Positions 9,336 to 22,714 of a stretch of DNA of 64,000 nt are shown here, in pieces. Under the pieces are notes generated by a model, which worked only from the letters and a program-made list of their open reading frames with translations, made no database searches and was not told the origin of the DNA. The translations under genes were made by a program, and so were the position numbers. How positions within the stretch are numbered: position 1 is the stretch's first letter; the number at the start of each line of letters is the position of its first letter. The DNA is from Leptidea sinapis (Eukaryota > Arthropoda > Insecta > Lepidoptera > Pieridae). The stretch covers positions 2,914,001-2,978,000 of the forward strand of contig NC_066272.1 in assembly GCF_905404315.1 (NCBI RefSeq), read 5' to 3'.

Positions 9336-11589
9336 CATATGTAATATGTTATATGAAATATAACATGCTCTTACATAAAGCTTAAGCAAGTTAAATTTTA
9401 ATATAAATATTCGACTCGAAAATTATTTATGTTTAATTTGGTACGAACTATAAAAACCAAACACTTTATTACTATTATGAATCCAATTGCCACACAGTAT
9501 ACATAAAAATGATTTAGATTATACTTTTCTAAGTTAATCATTGAATATCCGCCAGCATCATATATCATTTTCAGTTTGATGAAGTAAAGTGATTGAAGAT
9601 CACCCAAAGTGTCATGTGTTTATTTTCATTAAAAAACTCCATTAGCCCTAAGGACTGACTGAAAATTAATGGAGTCTATAGTATGTAATTTTAAATTTGA
9701 TTGAATGATTCAGTTAAAACGGTTGGGAAGGGGGAACTTATACTTAAGAAATTTTTGACATTTACATTTGTCGACGAAATCTCTACTCCTTCCATTTCCC
9801 GTGATGAATTCAGTGAAAAGTATAAGAATTTTGCCATTACATTTCATTTACAAGAAAAAAACCCTTAACAAGACCATTGGACTCTTTTCAAAATTTTTAT
9901 TCACAAAGTTTTCGCCTGTTATCAGCCTGTATTGAGTCTAACAATTAAATGAAAGGTAATTAGCGCTACGAGAGTCTCTGACTCCCCTTATCCTAATTCC
10001 TTCCCCCTTCACTTCAGCTCGCATGATCGAGAGGCTGAAGTCCTGATACCAAAATCAATGGGTAAGGGACGATGAACCATGTGTTTTGCCGGCGCGTGAA
10101 TTCGTGCGGAGGGAGAAAGGAGTCCTGTTGTTTGAGTGGAGAGTGTACAGAACAGAGTAATTTTAATATTATCCTTTTTTTATTTTATTGTTCTTCTACC
10201 TGTCAAACTACTTCCAACTGGATAAAGATTGTAACAGCTATAGAAGGGGATACATCAAATGTTGAAATTTAAATTATTTCATATTTTTCTAAAATATTTC
10301 TAACCGAAAACGTCAACAGGGTAGTATTAGCTTTAAATTTAAATAAGTTTCAAGAAAGTTCAAAATTTGTACCAACGTATTAAATCATATCATGTTAAAA
10401 ATAATATAAGGAAGAAGCCGTATAAGAGCTTCATCAGAAGTAGAGGTCATTAAAGGGTAAATGTAAAAAAATAACGAGGCAATTTTATTATTAATAGTCA
10501 ATTTCAGTTCTACTTGAGGCGTGTTCGAACGCTCAATATTCATACTGCAATAATAATGAAAAAGCTGTTCTGGGAAAGTGATATTTTTAAATACTTACTA
10601 AATGTTTTATGCATACTGATTATTTTATATTATAATGCAAAAAATATAGATACAAAGTAATATCGTTCAATTAAACTTATTATTTTATAATCTGAGGCCG
10701 GTCGCGCCATTCCCAATCTGTCGTATCATAATTAAAGTAAACTAGTTAAGATAGTTCTAGATCTATCTTCCAGTGATCTCTACTCTTCTGTTGATGGCTG
10801 ACATAAGCAAAGCAAAGATAGTTAGCTCCAATCTCAGTATTACAAACTAGGAAAAGATGTTAACTATAAGTTCAACTACATATTTTCTTTATGAATTTAA
10901 TCAAGAAATTCATTATTTATTGTAATATTTTAAAGTTATATTTTAATTAATATATTTCCGCTATTCAAATCTAAATTTCGATAGTAGGAACGTTTTCTAT
11001 CAAAACTCAACCCCCAATATAAAAACATTGAGTAGATTTTTAATTTTATGTTTTCATAAAACTTAGTAGGATGAACACCTTTAATATAGTGTGCACAAAC
11101 TAACATTAAGGTTGTTGTAGATAAAGTTTTGACAAATGAAATTTTGAAACGAAAAATGTACAAATGTAAATAATAAAGTGGATTCAAAAACAGTAAAATA
11201 CATTTTATCTTCGTTTGCAGACCACAGTTGGCTTCGTGTTCATTCACACAAAATTCATTTTCATAACATTCCTTTGAAGTTAAATGCGGTTTCTTTGTCA
11301 TAGCATTTCATAAAATATGGTCTTAATGTGTGTATTGTGTTCAAGTTAAATGGAAGAAATATGTAAAGCCTCAGGCGATTAAACAAAATAAAACATTTGA
11401 GATTAAATAAGATACTGTGATTTTAGTTTTGAAATGTCACCTGATCCCTGCCAACGAATTTCAGCTTCCAACTTAACGCCAACTAAACTATCAGTCTCGT
11501 CATCTAGATTTATTGAATTAATTTTGGCAGCATTATTTTATTTTTTTAGAAAACATTTCAAATAATACACATACAAACTGTTCTTTTTT
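9336..11589. other. No recognisable feature
   Basis: AT-rich DNA. A 121-codon minus frame (10936-11301) is rich in Leu, Lys, Tyr and Ile with no motif. No upstream or downstream exon or transposon signature supports it, so I leave it uncalled. Some pyrimidine-rich strings near 9985-10010 have no clear meaning. Confidence 0.4.
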
Positions 11590-11945
11590 TGCTGCTGGCG
11601 GCGCTCTTCTATGTACTGTGAATAATCTCTTTAATAGTATTTCCCTGCGAATATTAATCTCGTATTTTATCCCCGTGTAGGTCAAAGTTTTAGAAATCGA
11701 ACAAATGTTTATAAACACTTCTTTGTGGAATCAATTACCATCTGCGGTTTTCCCGAACAGATACGACCTTCAAGAAAAAAGCATACTTCCAACTTAAAGG
11801 CCGGCAACGCATTTCTTGACACACCTGTTGTTGCGGATGTCCATGGGCGGTTGCCTCACCTCTCCCCATCCCGTGAGCCTCCCTCCCCTCTTAAAAAAGA
11901 GAAAACGATACCTTCCTTAGTGGAATTGTACTTACACAGATAAGC
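11590..11945 (+). pseudogene. Jockey-group non-LTR ORF2 C-terminal end
   Basis: The plus strand carries SLWNQLPSAVFPNRYDL (about 11722-11775), then a shifted frame with HLKGRQ-like and HGRLPHLSPSREPPSPL words. This matches the LWNxLPxAVFPxxYDxxTFK end of Jockey-group ORF2 proteins and resembles the 57535-57690 relic. A short A-rich run follows at about 11893-11910. The upstream part is too decayed to delimit. Confidence 0.7.
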
Positions 11946-12964
11946 TATTAAAAGCTCTACAATCTGAAATAAATTTGAATCGTAGAGCGGACTAAAGATT
12001 CATAAATACAAAACTGAATTGGTAAGATCAAACAAAACTAGATGAAATGAAGCGTAGCAGTTTCAGAGCACTGTGTCGAGTAAGTTTGAAGATTCTGCTG
12101 ATCAGAGACGAAGTTTAATTTGTCTTCTCTGTTCAGTTTTAACAACTGCATTTCCGTTTTGAGTCCACTTTTCATTCAATGAAAAATAGATTTTATTTCA
12201 AATATGTCTCAAAATCTCCAAATGGTGGCATTTTGCTCTTCTGTATTTAATACAATATATTAACTAACCATCGAAGTAGTGTTTGTTCCTTTACAAAGTA
12301 AGACTAATTGATTATTAAATATAACATGATGTTGATGTTCCGTATTACTAAATAAATAATAAACTTACTTAACACTCTAGTTTTTTTTTTGTGTATTTTA
12401 TTTTTCAAATTGTTTTGTTAAAACAGTTTTACTAGTGTATACAACCGTAGCTGTTTTGATATGGTTTTTAAAAATGATTTATGTTCTAATAATAATAATG
12501 TTGCAGGTAATATAAATTATTCCTCACCTTAATACTTTTGTTTTATATTTATAATGATATTGGCACATTATAAAACAAATAAGCGTTTTAATTTGTCGAT
12601 AGTATGTATTATTTAAATGTGACAACTCATTTGCATCTTTAAGAATTTCTATACGAATAATGTAGTCTTCTTAAGCAACGTGATGTTTAACACTGTTTGA
12701 TTTTAATTTTTAAAGTACAATACTTGACATCAACTGACAGCAAAATGAAATGAAAAAGTTGGAGCTCATCTATATGAGGAAATACTGGAATGCAGTGCGA
12801 GGCTCTATGGATTTAAAAGGCCTTGAAACAGGAGAGTATTAAGAAAAAAATATGTTTATTACACAAGATGTATTAAATAATATACAGTTAGTTGCTCTTG
12901 GTGGGTGTTAGTTACAATTAATGCACAAAACATTTTATTGCGCATTTTTTTTCTATTACGTTAA
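11946..12964. other. No recognisable feature
   Basis: AT-rich DNA with a T-run at about 12370-12380. Nothing supportable. Confidence 0.4.
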
Positions 12965-13255
12965 GGACAAAACCAGCTCACCAGAGCCTTATGTACTTAC
13001 TACAAAGCTAGAGGTCCCGGGTTCGAATCCCGGTAGGTGCAATATTTTTTATATTATGATGAATATGAATGTTTGTTTCCGAGTCATGGATGTTTATATG
13101 TATTTAAGTATGTTTAAGTAAGTATATTGTATTAAATATATCGTTGTCTTGTGCCCATAGTACAGGCTATGCCTAGTTTGAGGCAAGATAATTTGTGTGA
13201 AAGTGTGTCAATATTATATTATATATTATATTATATTATTATATATTATGTACTC
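12965..13255 (+). mobile_element. tRNA-derived SINE, plus strand
   Basis: A canonical pol III B box, GGGTTCGAATCCC, lies at 13019-13031. It is followed by the family body (GATGAATATGAATGTTTG, GAGTCATGGATGTTTATATG, ATCGTTGTCTTGTGCCCATAG, GATAATTTGTGTGAAAG) and a TATTAT-type tail (13210-13250). The A-box region is degenerate compared with the 40384 copy. It is a SINE, not a functional tRNA gene: the head cannot be folded into a full cloverleaf with matching arms. Confidence 0.85.
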
Positions 13256-16200
13256 ACGGTCTTAACTCACTTTATTAAAATGAATAAACAACTGAAATTA
13301 TAAGAGTAGCATCAATTAATTGAGTGCTCTTAATATATCCAATGCTTACAAAGGATTAAAACCTTAAGTAACTTTGATAAGGAAACCGGATCTCGTCTAA
13401 TTAACTAAAATTCCTTAATTAACTAAAAGGTGCTAAAAGTAGTAAACTGTATGCTCGTTAGTGATATATGACGTCGTGAAACTAAATTAGATACTCCTTT
13501 GTGCGAGACAATCTCTTTAGAGTGCTCATCGCTACTTCGTTGCCAAGTTTGAAACTCTCTTGTATAGTACTTGTTCAATACATTCAATGATCAATAAGTA
13601 ACGTACACAATACTTTATAATGTTATATTATCCAGAAGCAAGAACCTAGACATGCCAATTAACAAATCACATTACTAAAAATAATATAATTACTAACCAT
13701 TTTAAAGTAAGAACTCCTTTTAAAAGTTTAAACCTGTCTTATTAAAAAACGCAGTGTAAAGTTACTACAACTTAAATATCACTTCTATCACGTGGTTCTG
13801 TAGTGAAAAAATTTAGATAAAGACAAAAAGTTTTAAACTTGGAATAACTTTACTGCGGGTTTATTAAAACACGAATGCAGTATAATAAGTACACTATTCT
13901 GTATGTGTATGCCTATACGGTATAGTCGGCATACTCAAAACAAAAGTGCTATATTATTAGCTTTTTTCAATGGCCAATTCAATTATTAAATTATTTAAAT
14001 CTTAATCTTATTTCTATTAAATTAGCATCTGTGATCAATTATATATTAAAGTAAAATCATAAAACGACAATACCTTTTGCTAGCTTCAGTTTCTTGTTCT
14101 TCTTTTCCACCACTCTCGTATCATATCCCCCTAAGAGATGCTGGCGATCATTTCTTTGTTTTTAGGTCATCAGCTCTCTGAATTCCTATTCAGGATTCAA
14201 TGTTGTCCTGTCATGTGTTTCCTCTATTTTGCCCTCAATGATCCTCCTGCCTGAATCATAATTCTCGTTTCTGTAGCCATGGTACACAACTTTTCATATC
14301 TTTAGGGTTTTGATTACTATCTTTTATCAGCTGAATATTAATAGCTGCTTGATAAGATTTGATAAAATATACGACCGAATTTATACTGTCCTTATATTAA
14401 AAGAGATCTCGCTAATAATCAATGTTACTTTACTATTTTTCGATAGGAATTTAAAGTCTACTAGGTAATCTACCAAAAACGTAGGTGTCTGAGATTTATT
14501 CAGTTAAAGAACCAAATCATTCCCAAGTATAATTTTTTATAAGAGCAACTGATATCACAAGGTAAGAAATGAGCTCCTTTATTTTATCTGGATTCCCTTA
14601 TCATTCCGACAGTCTGTACAAAAATACTCTATAAATACTCCGTAATTTGATTCAACTCACTAATGAGAAAACCTTTTCAAACATAGATAGGGAATTATAA
14701 AATTACACGTTAGGAAAGTTCAATTGTAACTGTGTTTTTACATTAGATTTTTGACATTTTGACACACGCGTTAATCAAAGAAAATGCTAAGAAAAGGTTA
14801 AATTGGGAATATAAGATTATTGCATCAAAGTTAATTGCTTCATACTAAATTCCAAGCAATTGTCAAATTAAGGCAATGGTGAATAAGTGTATGTAAAATT
14901 ATTGCCTATGAAACGATTTTACGCATTTTTTTCGTAGAATTGTTCATACCTATAAACTACCACAATATGAAGTGTTTTTAATGTAAAGTTTCTTCTAAGA
15001 ATGTTCATAATTAGGTAACAAAATGATACTTATGAATTTCAAACCTGTATTAGCATAGGGAAACGATTTGACGAGTGAAATTTATAACATTTTACTAAAC
15101 TTTTATACTAAAAAGGTGGTATAATATAAATTCAATAACTATTTGGTTCTCTATTGCTCATTTTGATAAACCTACATGAATTCCGTTGTTGTTTCCCGAA
15201 CTAATTCCCTGTTGATAATTAGGATTCTGGAATTTATATCCGACGCATAAATCAACGCCACTCAGTTGTCTGATAAAATATAATTGGATTGAGAAATTAT
15301 TGCGTTTTGGACCTCATTTTGTACCTTCGGAAACAACATACATTACATTACTACATACATTACTCAAACGTTATTGTTAATTAAAAATGGCCTAATTAAT
15401 AATTACAATCACTTATAATTTCAATACATAGAAATCAACATAATATTTTGAGACAAAAATTAAAAAAAAATAAACATTTTCTAAGATCAATAGAATAATT
15501 ATAAATGAAATGTGTATAGTACCAATTACTGCATTTTATATAATGCATACAAAAATATTTTTTCTTTTGCATGGAAATTCACCGACATATAATATTATTT
15601 AATTTAAACCAGTTAATAATATTTTTCTGTTAAAATAAGTTTAAATTTTTAAAATTTATACAGGCAGCGAATAGACAGAGTATAATAACGTAATTAAGGA
15701 AAAAAATGAAAAAATTTACAGGAGAAAAAAGTTTCACCTGTATTTTCTCATTAGAATTAGAGTTAAATGAATAACATAGATAAATATGGGATTATATTGT
15801 ATAAGTGAAAGGTAAAGATAATACATAAATTTACAATACGTTGTGGGTAAGTATCTACTCAGTAGTATTTAATATTGCTTATGATCTGCAAAATACAGGC
15901 AACCAAAAAAAAAGTGTGTGTGTACTTATTTATGCACGTAAGAAGTTATATTCTGTTGCCTAATGAAGCAAAAATCCCTAAAAAGATTTATTCCTCGTGC
16001 AATTCGACGTTTTTAGAAAGAACAATTTTAACAATTTTGTAAAAATCTTGCAAAGATAGCTTTGACAATTAATAAATAAATAATGAATACGGCTGTATGG
16101 GCTTGAACCCTTTGCCTGTCCAAATAATGGACGAAGAAACCAAAAAAAAAAAACGAATGACGCAAACGTCAGAAAATTTTAGGAACCAACTTCACCTGTT

Positions 16201-17122
16201 ACTTTTGTGTTACAGTGATGCGCGCGCATCTTAAAATTACTCTCTCATAATTTTTTCATAACGTGCCTATTTAATATATTTATATTAAAGTCTAAAACGG
16301 TTTCTAGCATAGGTAACAACCATGCTAGTTACACTTCATTCTAATTTAGATGAAAGTGTACTTCGGATTTAAATAAAACCATTAGTAAAGTTCAAAAGAT
16401 GAGGTTTTTATGTTTTAGTTCAAGTTATAATTACTGTACAAATACATGAATGAGATTTATTGTATAGAGAGAATACAATCAAAATTTATTAAATCTTTAT
16501 TTTTTCGAGTCAAAATTTCTTTTAAATCAGAAAACTATTATAATCTTTGCAAACGACTTTACGGGAGTATATGAAACCTCCATAAGAAGAGAAATAGCAG
16601 ATATATCTTTCCTCTTAAAAATTACTTCCAATTTAATTGATTGTCCCGAGCTATTAAGTTGGATAAAATTTTAACAAAAAAGCAACCGACATACATTGCC
16701 TGACACCGACTCCAAAAATAACAATAATCGTAACTAGAATTATATTAATTAATTAGATTGTATAAAAATACGCTATTATTTTTATACTTTTTAGTGCATA
16801 TTATATCTATTGTTTTGGAATAGGGTTTTTGAAGACTTTTATGGTTTTCTTATGGATGCCATCGTCAGATCTGAACAAACATAAAAAAAACATAGCGATG
16901 AATTGTGATCCTCCCCCTTTTTGAAGTCTGTTAAAAATGAAATACCTCTGTTAGTCTTTTGCATTTCAATCCTTTTATACATACACCATTAGTTAAATCC
17001 AAATACAGGTAAAATTCCTAATTTTGGCGGGTGAGTAGTAAATTAATAACCAAGTAGGCATAGATCTATTCTGTTCAAGCGTAGTAGCATCGGCCACGCA
17101 GTTGTTGAGTAACGAATTCTTT
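13256..17122. other. Long AT-rich stretch without recognisable genes
   Basis: Nearly 3.9 kb with no credible frame and no transposase or RT motif. A perfect 14-bp palindrome GATGCGCGCGCATC (16217-16230) is the only striking word. Distal regulatory DNA, introns or very old repeats are all possible. Confidence 0.4.
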
Positions 17123-17130
17123 GACTAAAC

Positions 17131-17349
17131 CATAGTTTCTCAACCTTATTTTGCTCACCGCCCACTTTGAGAATATGTTTTTTTCTAGAGTATTTTCGTG
17201 TATTTTTTTGCCTTTTTAGACTATATTTTTTAATCTATTCACGCCCCATCTGCGCCGTCTCAATGCCCCCTAATTTTCTCTGGGTCTTCTACTGCCCCCC
17301 CCGAAAGTCTCAACCAAGGGGGCGTTATCGCCCACGTTGAGAACCTATG
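17131..17349. mobile_element. Non-autonomous hAT element (MITE), 219 bp, with 8-bp TSD
   Basis: The left end CATAGTTTCTCAAC and the right end GTTGAGAACCTATG form about 14-bp inverted termini with one mismatch. Perfect 8-bp direct repeats GACTAAAC flank them (17123-17130 and 17350-17357). An 8-bp duplication and CA(G)nGGTTCTCAAC-like ends are hallmarks of the hAT superfamily. The interior has no coding frame, so transposase must be supplied in trans. The intact duplication suggests a fairly recent or well-preserved insertion. Confidence 0.9.
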
Positions 17350-17780
17350 GACTAAACTGTTAGAGCATACTTATACCTACTACTATCGTTGACAGTATTA
17401 ACAGAACAGTTCCTAACTATTTTAAACTAGTAATTTGCTATCCGTGTGGATCTTTAATTGACTTTTTGGCGCTATTAGACTTTTTTTTAACGCTGTTGGT
17501 ATTCCTCTATGAATTAAATAAAATAAAAAAATATTTAATTTAAAACTTACGTAAAAATATAGTTGTAGAATATATTAAAGTAGGAATTGATTGAAGCAGT
17601 TTATGTAAACATGGAATCTGAGCTAGAGAAATTGCGTCAGCCGGTATAATTCCCACTTGTAAGCACATTCCGATGTGTGAACTTTTATTTAATCATCAGT
17701 AATACAACTTTTAAAGAAATACGGAAAAAAAGTAACTCAAAGACAATCTTAATCTAAAACAACAAAATCGATTTGGGCAA

Positions 17781-18000
17781 GCCACATATCAAGGGCCAGT
17801 AACGAAAGATGGAGCAGTAGAGCAACAAACAGGTAACCATTAGATGCCAAAATAAGAAGAGGTAGACCTGGCACTAGATGGAGAGATGATCTAGTAAATT
17901 ACGAAGGAGTGCTATGATCCTGCACAGCAAACTATAAGAACGAATGGAAGAAGAAGGGGGAGGCCTTTGCCCAGCAGTGGGATGATATTTAAAATATTGT
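17781..18000 (+). pseudogene. RTE-type retrotransposon C-terminal end
   Basis: The plus strand reads IWASHISRASNERWSS, then RRGRPGTRWRDDLVN, then EAFAQQWDDI and a stop near 17982. These are the terminal motifs of RTE-like ORFs (WAGH, RPxxRWxDD, EEAFxQQW). At least two internal stops interrupt it. It is an old 5'-truncated copy of a family different from the 9092 and 33165 copies, as shown by its QQWDDI end. Confidence 0.8.
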
Positions 18001-18575
18001 AAATTAATTAGAAATAGCTTTATATTGTAATAGGCTTGAATAAAGAAATAAATATAACTTTTAAATCTGAAAATTGAAAGTTAAAGCTGTAAAGGGTACT
18101 AGAAACTTATTCAAAGATTTAATCTCTCTGTCGTTCAGGAAAATCCAACAGACTGTCACTTGGATTTAACCAGATTACTATTTGCGAGCCGTACAGCTAT
18201 AAATTTGTCTTAATTTAAACGTTAACGGTGTCAGCAATTTAAACGTTTTTTATACAAAAAGATTTTTAAACTTGCGCTATGCTTGCAATTAATAAAGAAG
18301 ATAATCTAACTAAATTATGGATTATTACGTGAAAACGCGACCACCTGACGGCTGTTTCTTACGCCGGATCTTCTGCCATGTGTCGAAAGTGAAAGAAAAG
18401 ATTTCATTGTATCTTGATTGCTAGGACTCCCTGAGGTGGTGATTTGATTATATCACTGCGCCGTTGCACTCCTCAGAATCACTTAACCACGCGACATTTA
18501 TATCTCAGAACCCATAACAGCAACATATTACCACAAAGGGGACCAAATAATTCACCACAGCATTATTAATAAAAA

Positions 18576-18752
18576 TCCAAAAGTTTTTGAGTTATCTTTA
18601 GAGTTGATTCCGCCAATATTTGTCTTTAAGCTATTCGATACGTGTTGATGTGTTGCAAGATGTTGACTTGCCAAACTCTGGCACGAGACTCGTTTTTGCT
18701 TAAAGACAAATATTGGCGGAATTAACACTAAAGAAAACTCAAAACGTTTGGA
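18576..18752. repeat. Fold-back element with about 55-bp inverted arms
   Basis: The left arm 18576-18631 and the right arm 18698-18752 are inverse copies of each other, about 90% identical, with the shared core CCGCCAATATTTGTCTTTAAGC. The 66-bp loop is unrelated. No frame is present. Transcripts would form a strong hairpin. Most likely this is a MITE with long terminal inverted repeats. A target duplication is not obvious. Confidence 0.8.
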
Positions 18753-19055
18753 TAATTATGGATTTCATTGAAGTAACGCCTACTTCAATATTTTTTTTAA
18801 TAATAAATGAAGAAAAACACCACCACGAAGAGTATCTTTTCCCCACCACCTTAAGGAAAGGACAACCGCTATGATGATTTAGAATATCAACAGATAGAAG
18901 GATAATGCCACATAACACAGGAAATGATTATTAGCTAAAACTAAATATATAATAAGATAGAACACAGTGATTCTCCTACCTGCATATGAAATGAATAATA
19001 TTAATTATATTCTTATTAAGATTATAGCCATTTTAGGATATCCGTAGATAAATGG

Positions 19056-19480
19056 AAAAAAACGGAACCCTTATAGATCCTTCGTCATGTCTGTCTGTCT
19101 GTCCGTATGTCACAGCCACTTTTTTCCGAAACTATAAGAACTATACTGTTGAAACTTGATATGTAGATGTATTCTGTGAATCGCATTAAGATTTTCACTA
19201 AAAATATAGAAAAAAAAATTAATTGTGGGTTTGCCCATAATTAGATCTGAAGCTCAAATTCTTTTTTCATCAAACCCATACGTGATACCCATCTATGGAT
19301 AGGTCTTCTAGAATGGTATTGAAGTTTCAAATATCATATTTTCCTGGTTTGAACGAGATTTAGTAATCAGTATTTTTTAATACGTCATAAATCATAACAA
19401 GGAACTACAAGAACTTTTATATTATATTCACCCTTCATATGTGAGTCCGACTCGCACTTGGCCGCTTTTTTATATTTATA
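19056..19480 (+). repeat. Abundant lepidopteran interspersed repeat (ACGGAACCC...CTCGCACTTGGCC)
   Basis: Begins AAACGGAACCCTTATAGATC with a CTGT microsatellite (19090-19108) and ends GTGAGTCCGACTCGCACTTG-GCCGCTTTTTT. I recognise this pair of ends from many lepidopteran sequences as a dispersed repeat. Its transposon class is not clear from this copy. It is non-coding. Confidence 0.65.
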
Positions 19481-20874
19481 AATATAGTATTTTTAATATA
19501 CTTACCTCTATTTGGTTGGTTCTTTTTAAAGAATTTTTATTTTACTTATCATGAAGGGGCAATACATTACAATTCATAAATAAGTTAGCTGCTTTAAGGT
19601 GAGGTTTCACTCTCAGTTAATATTCTGACATAATTATTATTAGAATGAGGTATCACTAACAGATAGCACGGTAGGTAAGTGCTAGGCTAGGAATCTCTTA
19701 AATTGGACACAAACGTAGTGGTAAAGTGTTGTATTTCGAGAGTATCTCATATGGTTTTGTAATGGGTAATACTTATTCCAAACATATGGTAGTATCAGTA
19801 AAACTAAAGTTTTTAATCAAAATTATTTTCATGTGTATTGCTGGGCATTATAAATTAAATTAACAGATCATTTTCATTGTTATTATAAATCAAATGAAAT
19901 CAAAAATATTTTTATTTCATAGGTAAATCATATTACACTTGAAATATGTAATTTTTTCATACAGCTCATTCGAAAAGCAGATTTCCTCAGAGAATAATGA
20001 GCAAGAAACTCTAAGGTTGCTCTTTTTAAAACAGATTAGATGTTACAAGTTCTTATTTTTACTGCAATTTACAAATCATATCAATAATATTATTATTATA
20101 ATTAATTTATATTCTTTGAAACAGTCTTAAATATTTGAAAATGACAAGGAAATTTAATACAGCGTATAATTTCACTTGAATGCTTCATTATGAAACTGTC
20201 AGATCTCGAGATCAAAGGATTGGAGTTTTAAGACCATTAGTGGGTATTACATTGGTTTTAATGTTGCCATTCAGTGAATGATATCACACGTTATATTATA
20301 TTCTTTGTTTTGCTGAAGAATATTTTAATTAAATATATTTCTGTTACTACACCAATGTACCTTATCAATATGGATTATGTACATCTATATCTCCTGTATA
20401 CGCACAGTATGGAGTGTAAGGAACTTCCCATATGGAACGAAATAAATTTTATCAATTATTATTATTAAATTCTATGTTGGTTGTCTAAATTTTTCAGGTC
20501 AGAATCATCATCAGTTACAATAAAAAATCAGTTACAATATATTGTATAAAGTAATGTAACAAAAATACTCAAACTTCAAATAATCAACGCCTTACACGAG
20601 TAAATAAAAAAAATGTAAATTAAAACGTTAAAGAAAAGACAAGAGTTATTGAGTATAGTAGATGCATAAATCCACACACACCGCCAAAAAAAAGGTATTT
20701 TTCCGACATTTTATTAGTGATTACAAAAAATATAATAACATATGTAACACCTCATATCATAATCGAGAAATAGTAACATTTAAAAGTAAGTAAGAAAATT
20801 ATGTTACTTTTCATTTATCTTAATAAGTTTAGTACAAAATCTTAATTCAGTTTGCATAAACCCCAAATAATAGA
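19481..20874. other. No recognisable feature
   Basis: AT-rich. Short plus-strand frames near 19939 and 20274 have low-complexity composition. Confidence 0.4.
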
Positions 20875-21290
20875 TGGTGACACATAGTACTGGTCACCCG
20901 ACACTTGGAACAGCTCTGCCATGCACAAGGTCAAAATGATTTAATTGTTCGAGCTAGTACTGGGAGCACGAAATCTGTGCCTTTAAAATATCTAGAGTGT
21001 TGCTCGGCTTGAAGTATTGCCTTGCTGTATTGACGACCATAGTTTCTTCCAAGCCAAGCCTAGCTTTGCCTTTTTTTACTTCAGAATTTGCAATCGCTCG
21101 AATTTTTTAATCTCAGGACTCCGATACAAGGCGGGACTTTAAAAGTTAGTGCTTGGCGAAGAGCGATAGTATGGCAGATGAGGTTTTTATAATGATCGAC
21201 GTGCGAACTTACGTTTTTTGTGGGTTAAATTAACCAAGGTCCTTTGACAACCTTTTCAAGAAAGTTTTTGTGAGTTATGTTAACTAATTC
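20875..21290 (-). pseudogene. Ancient decayed copy of non-LTR family A (ORF C-terminal part)
   Basis: Aligns at the DNA level with family A (compare 36420-36850). Shared words include GGCTTGAAGTATTGCC, TTTCTTCCAAGCCAAGCC, GCAATCGCTCGA and GGGTTAAATT. Many small indels and substitutions remove any frame. It is much older than the copies at 36017, 53066 and 61102, so the family has been active over a long time. Confidence 0.7.
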
Positions 21291-22714
21291 CATTTATAAC
21301 AAGACCTTTCATATATTATACAATGCGTTATTGTCTTATATTGTATATTTGTATTAGCGCGTGCGTAGGAAAACATATGCAAAAATGCAAATCGGTTATG
21401 GTGAAATATAGACAGACATGAAATATAGAGAGATGCGTTCTCTCGTGCCCCCGCTAATCCTCTGGGTACTTCTAGTGCTAAAGTGGGTGTTACTTTCCTA
21501 TCAGCGTTTCTAGAAATGATTTATTAGATACGTTACTCAAAGAACTAGATGCGATGCGATGAGGTCTTTGACCACTGATGAAGTATTAAAATATTATATA
21601 TGCGTATTGCGTGTGAACTGTGTTGCTCGGTGACAGGTTTAGCATTAGATTAGCCACTCAGATACCAAAGCGTCTGCTGTCTATGGTGTAATTTACAGGA
21701 GCATATTTTTTAACGGGAATCGTCTGCACTATAATTTGCCATAAAAGAGAATAAACAATTGCGTCGCATCCAATATTTCTCGTGGAACGACGATATATTT
21801 AGATATTTGCTATTCCTTGAAATTGTTGTACCAGGCGTTCATATCGTACATAGAGCTTGTTACGACACAAGTCACGTAACGGACATACAGTAGGGTGGCG
21901 AGACGGATCCGAATTATCTCTGCTGCTGAAATAGATATTCATGTCAGATCCTATTACTTGTTAAAAGGCTTGTTTTACGTCAGCCTAAATTAATAATAAT
22001 AAGAAAGGTCTTAACACAGTAGGCACGTATAAAATATATGTGAATAATTTGTATTATATTACTTTATGCTCATAAAATATAATATCTTCTGTACATCCGT
22101 ATAATACCATAAAATTAGATTTTTACCTTTCTCAAGCTAAGTTAAGTCGCTCTGTATAATGTAATTTAACATAGTCTAAAAAGCCCTTAAAACTTGTAAC
22201 TAAGTTTTTTCAATTTTAGCGATATCAATACCAACATCAAATTATATTTAGAAAAAAGCTTTTAGAGTTCGCTTTTGTTATAAATGTTACAAAAGTGTCA
22301 CGACAGTTATTCATTTGTTACAAATACGTCTAACATCTAGATTATTTAACTGCACATCTGTCAACTCTAAATAATGCAGAAGTTGCTATTTCTAATTATT
22401 GTCAGCAATCAAGAGCACGTGGCCCACATGATTTATACATTTGAATACGAAGGAGATTCACAGTCAGGCTAAAACATTGCTCTTAAAACATCTCGAAACT
22501 TTACAATATGTAATATACATTATTCATTCTAATTCATAAAACGTTTATTTAATGTTTTAAATTCAACGTAAGGTATTCAGTGAATGAATTTTAATGTACA
22601 CTACCAGGATTTACAGACAAATTGATGGGTTTCACTTGAATTGACTCAATAATGATGTACGAGGTCTGAGTCGCATTTAATCTTATTAAATGTGTGGCTG
22701 CATGTTCTTTTATA
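21291..22714. other. No recognisable feature
   Basis: Mixed composition, somewhat less AT-rich at 21440-21960, without a frame or a family signature that I can name. Confidence 0.4.

Noticed and set aside
10936..11301. 121-codon minus-strand open frame
   Set aside because: Leu/Lys/Ile/Tyr-rich, no motif, no splice, promoter or transposon context. Such frames are expected by chance in this length of AT-rich DNA.
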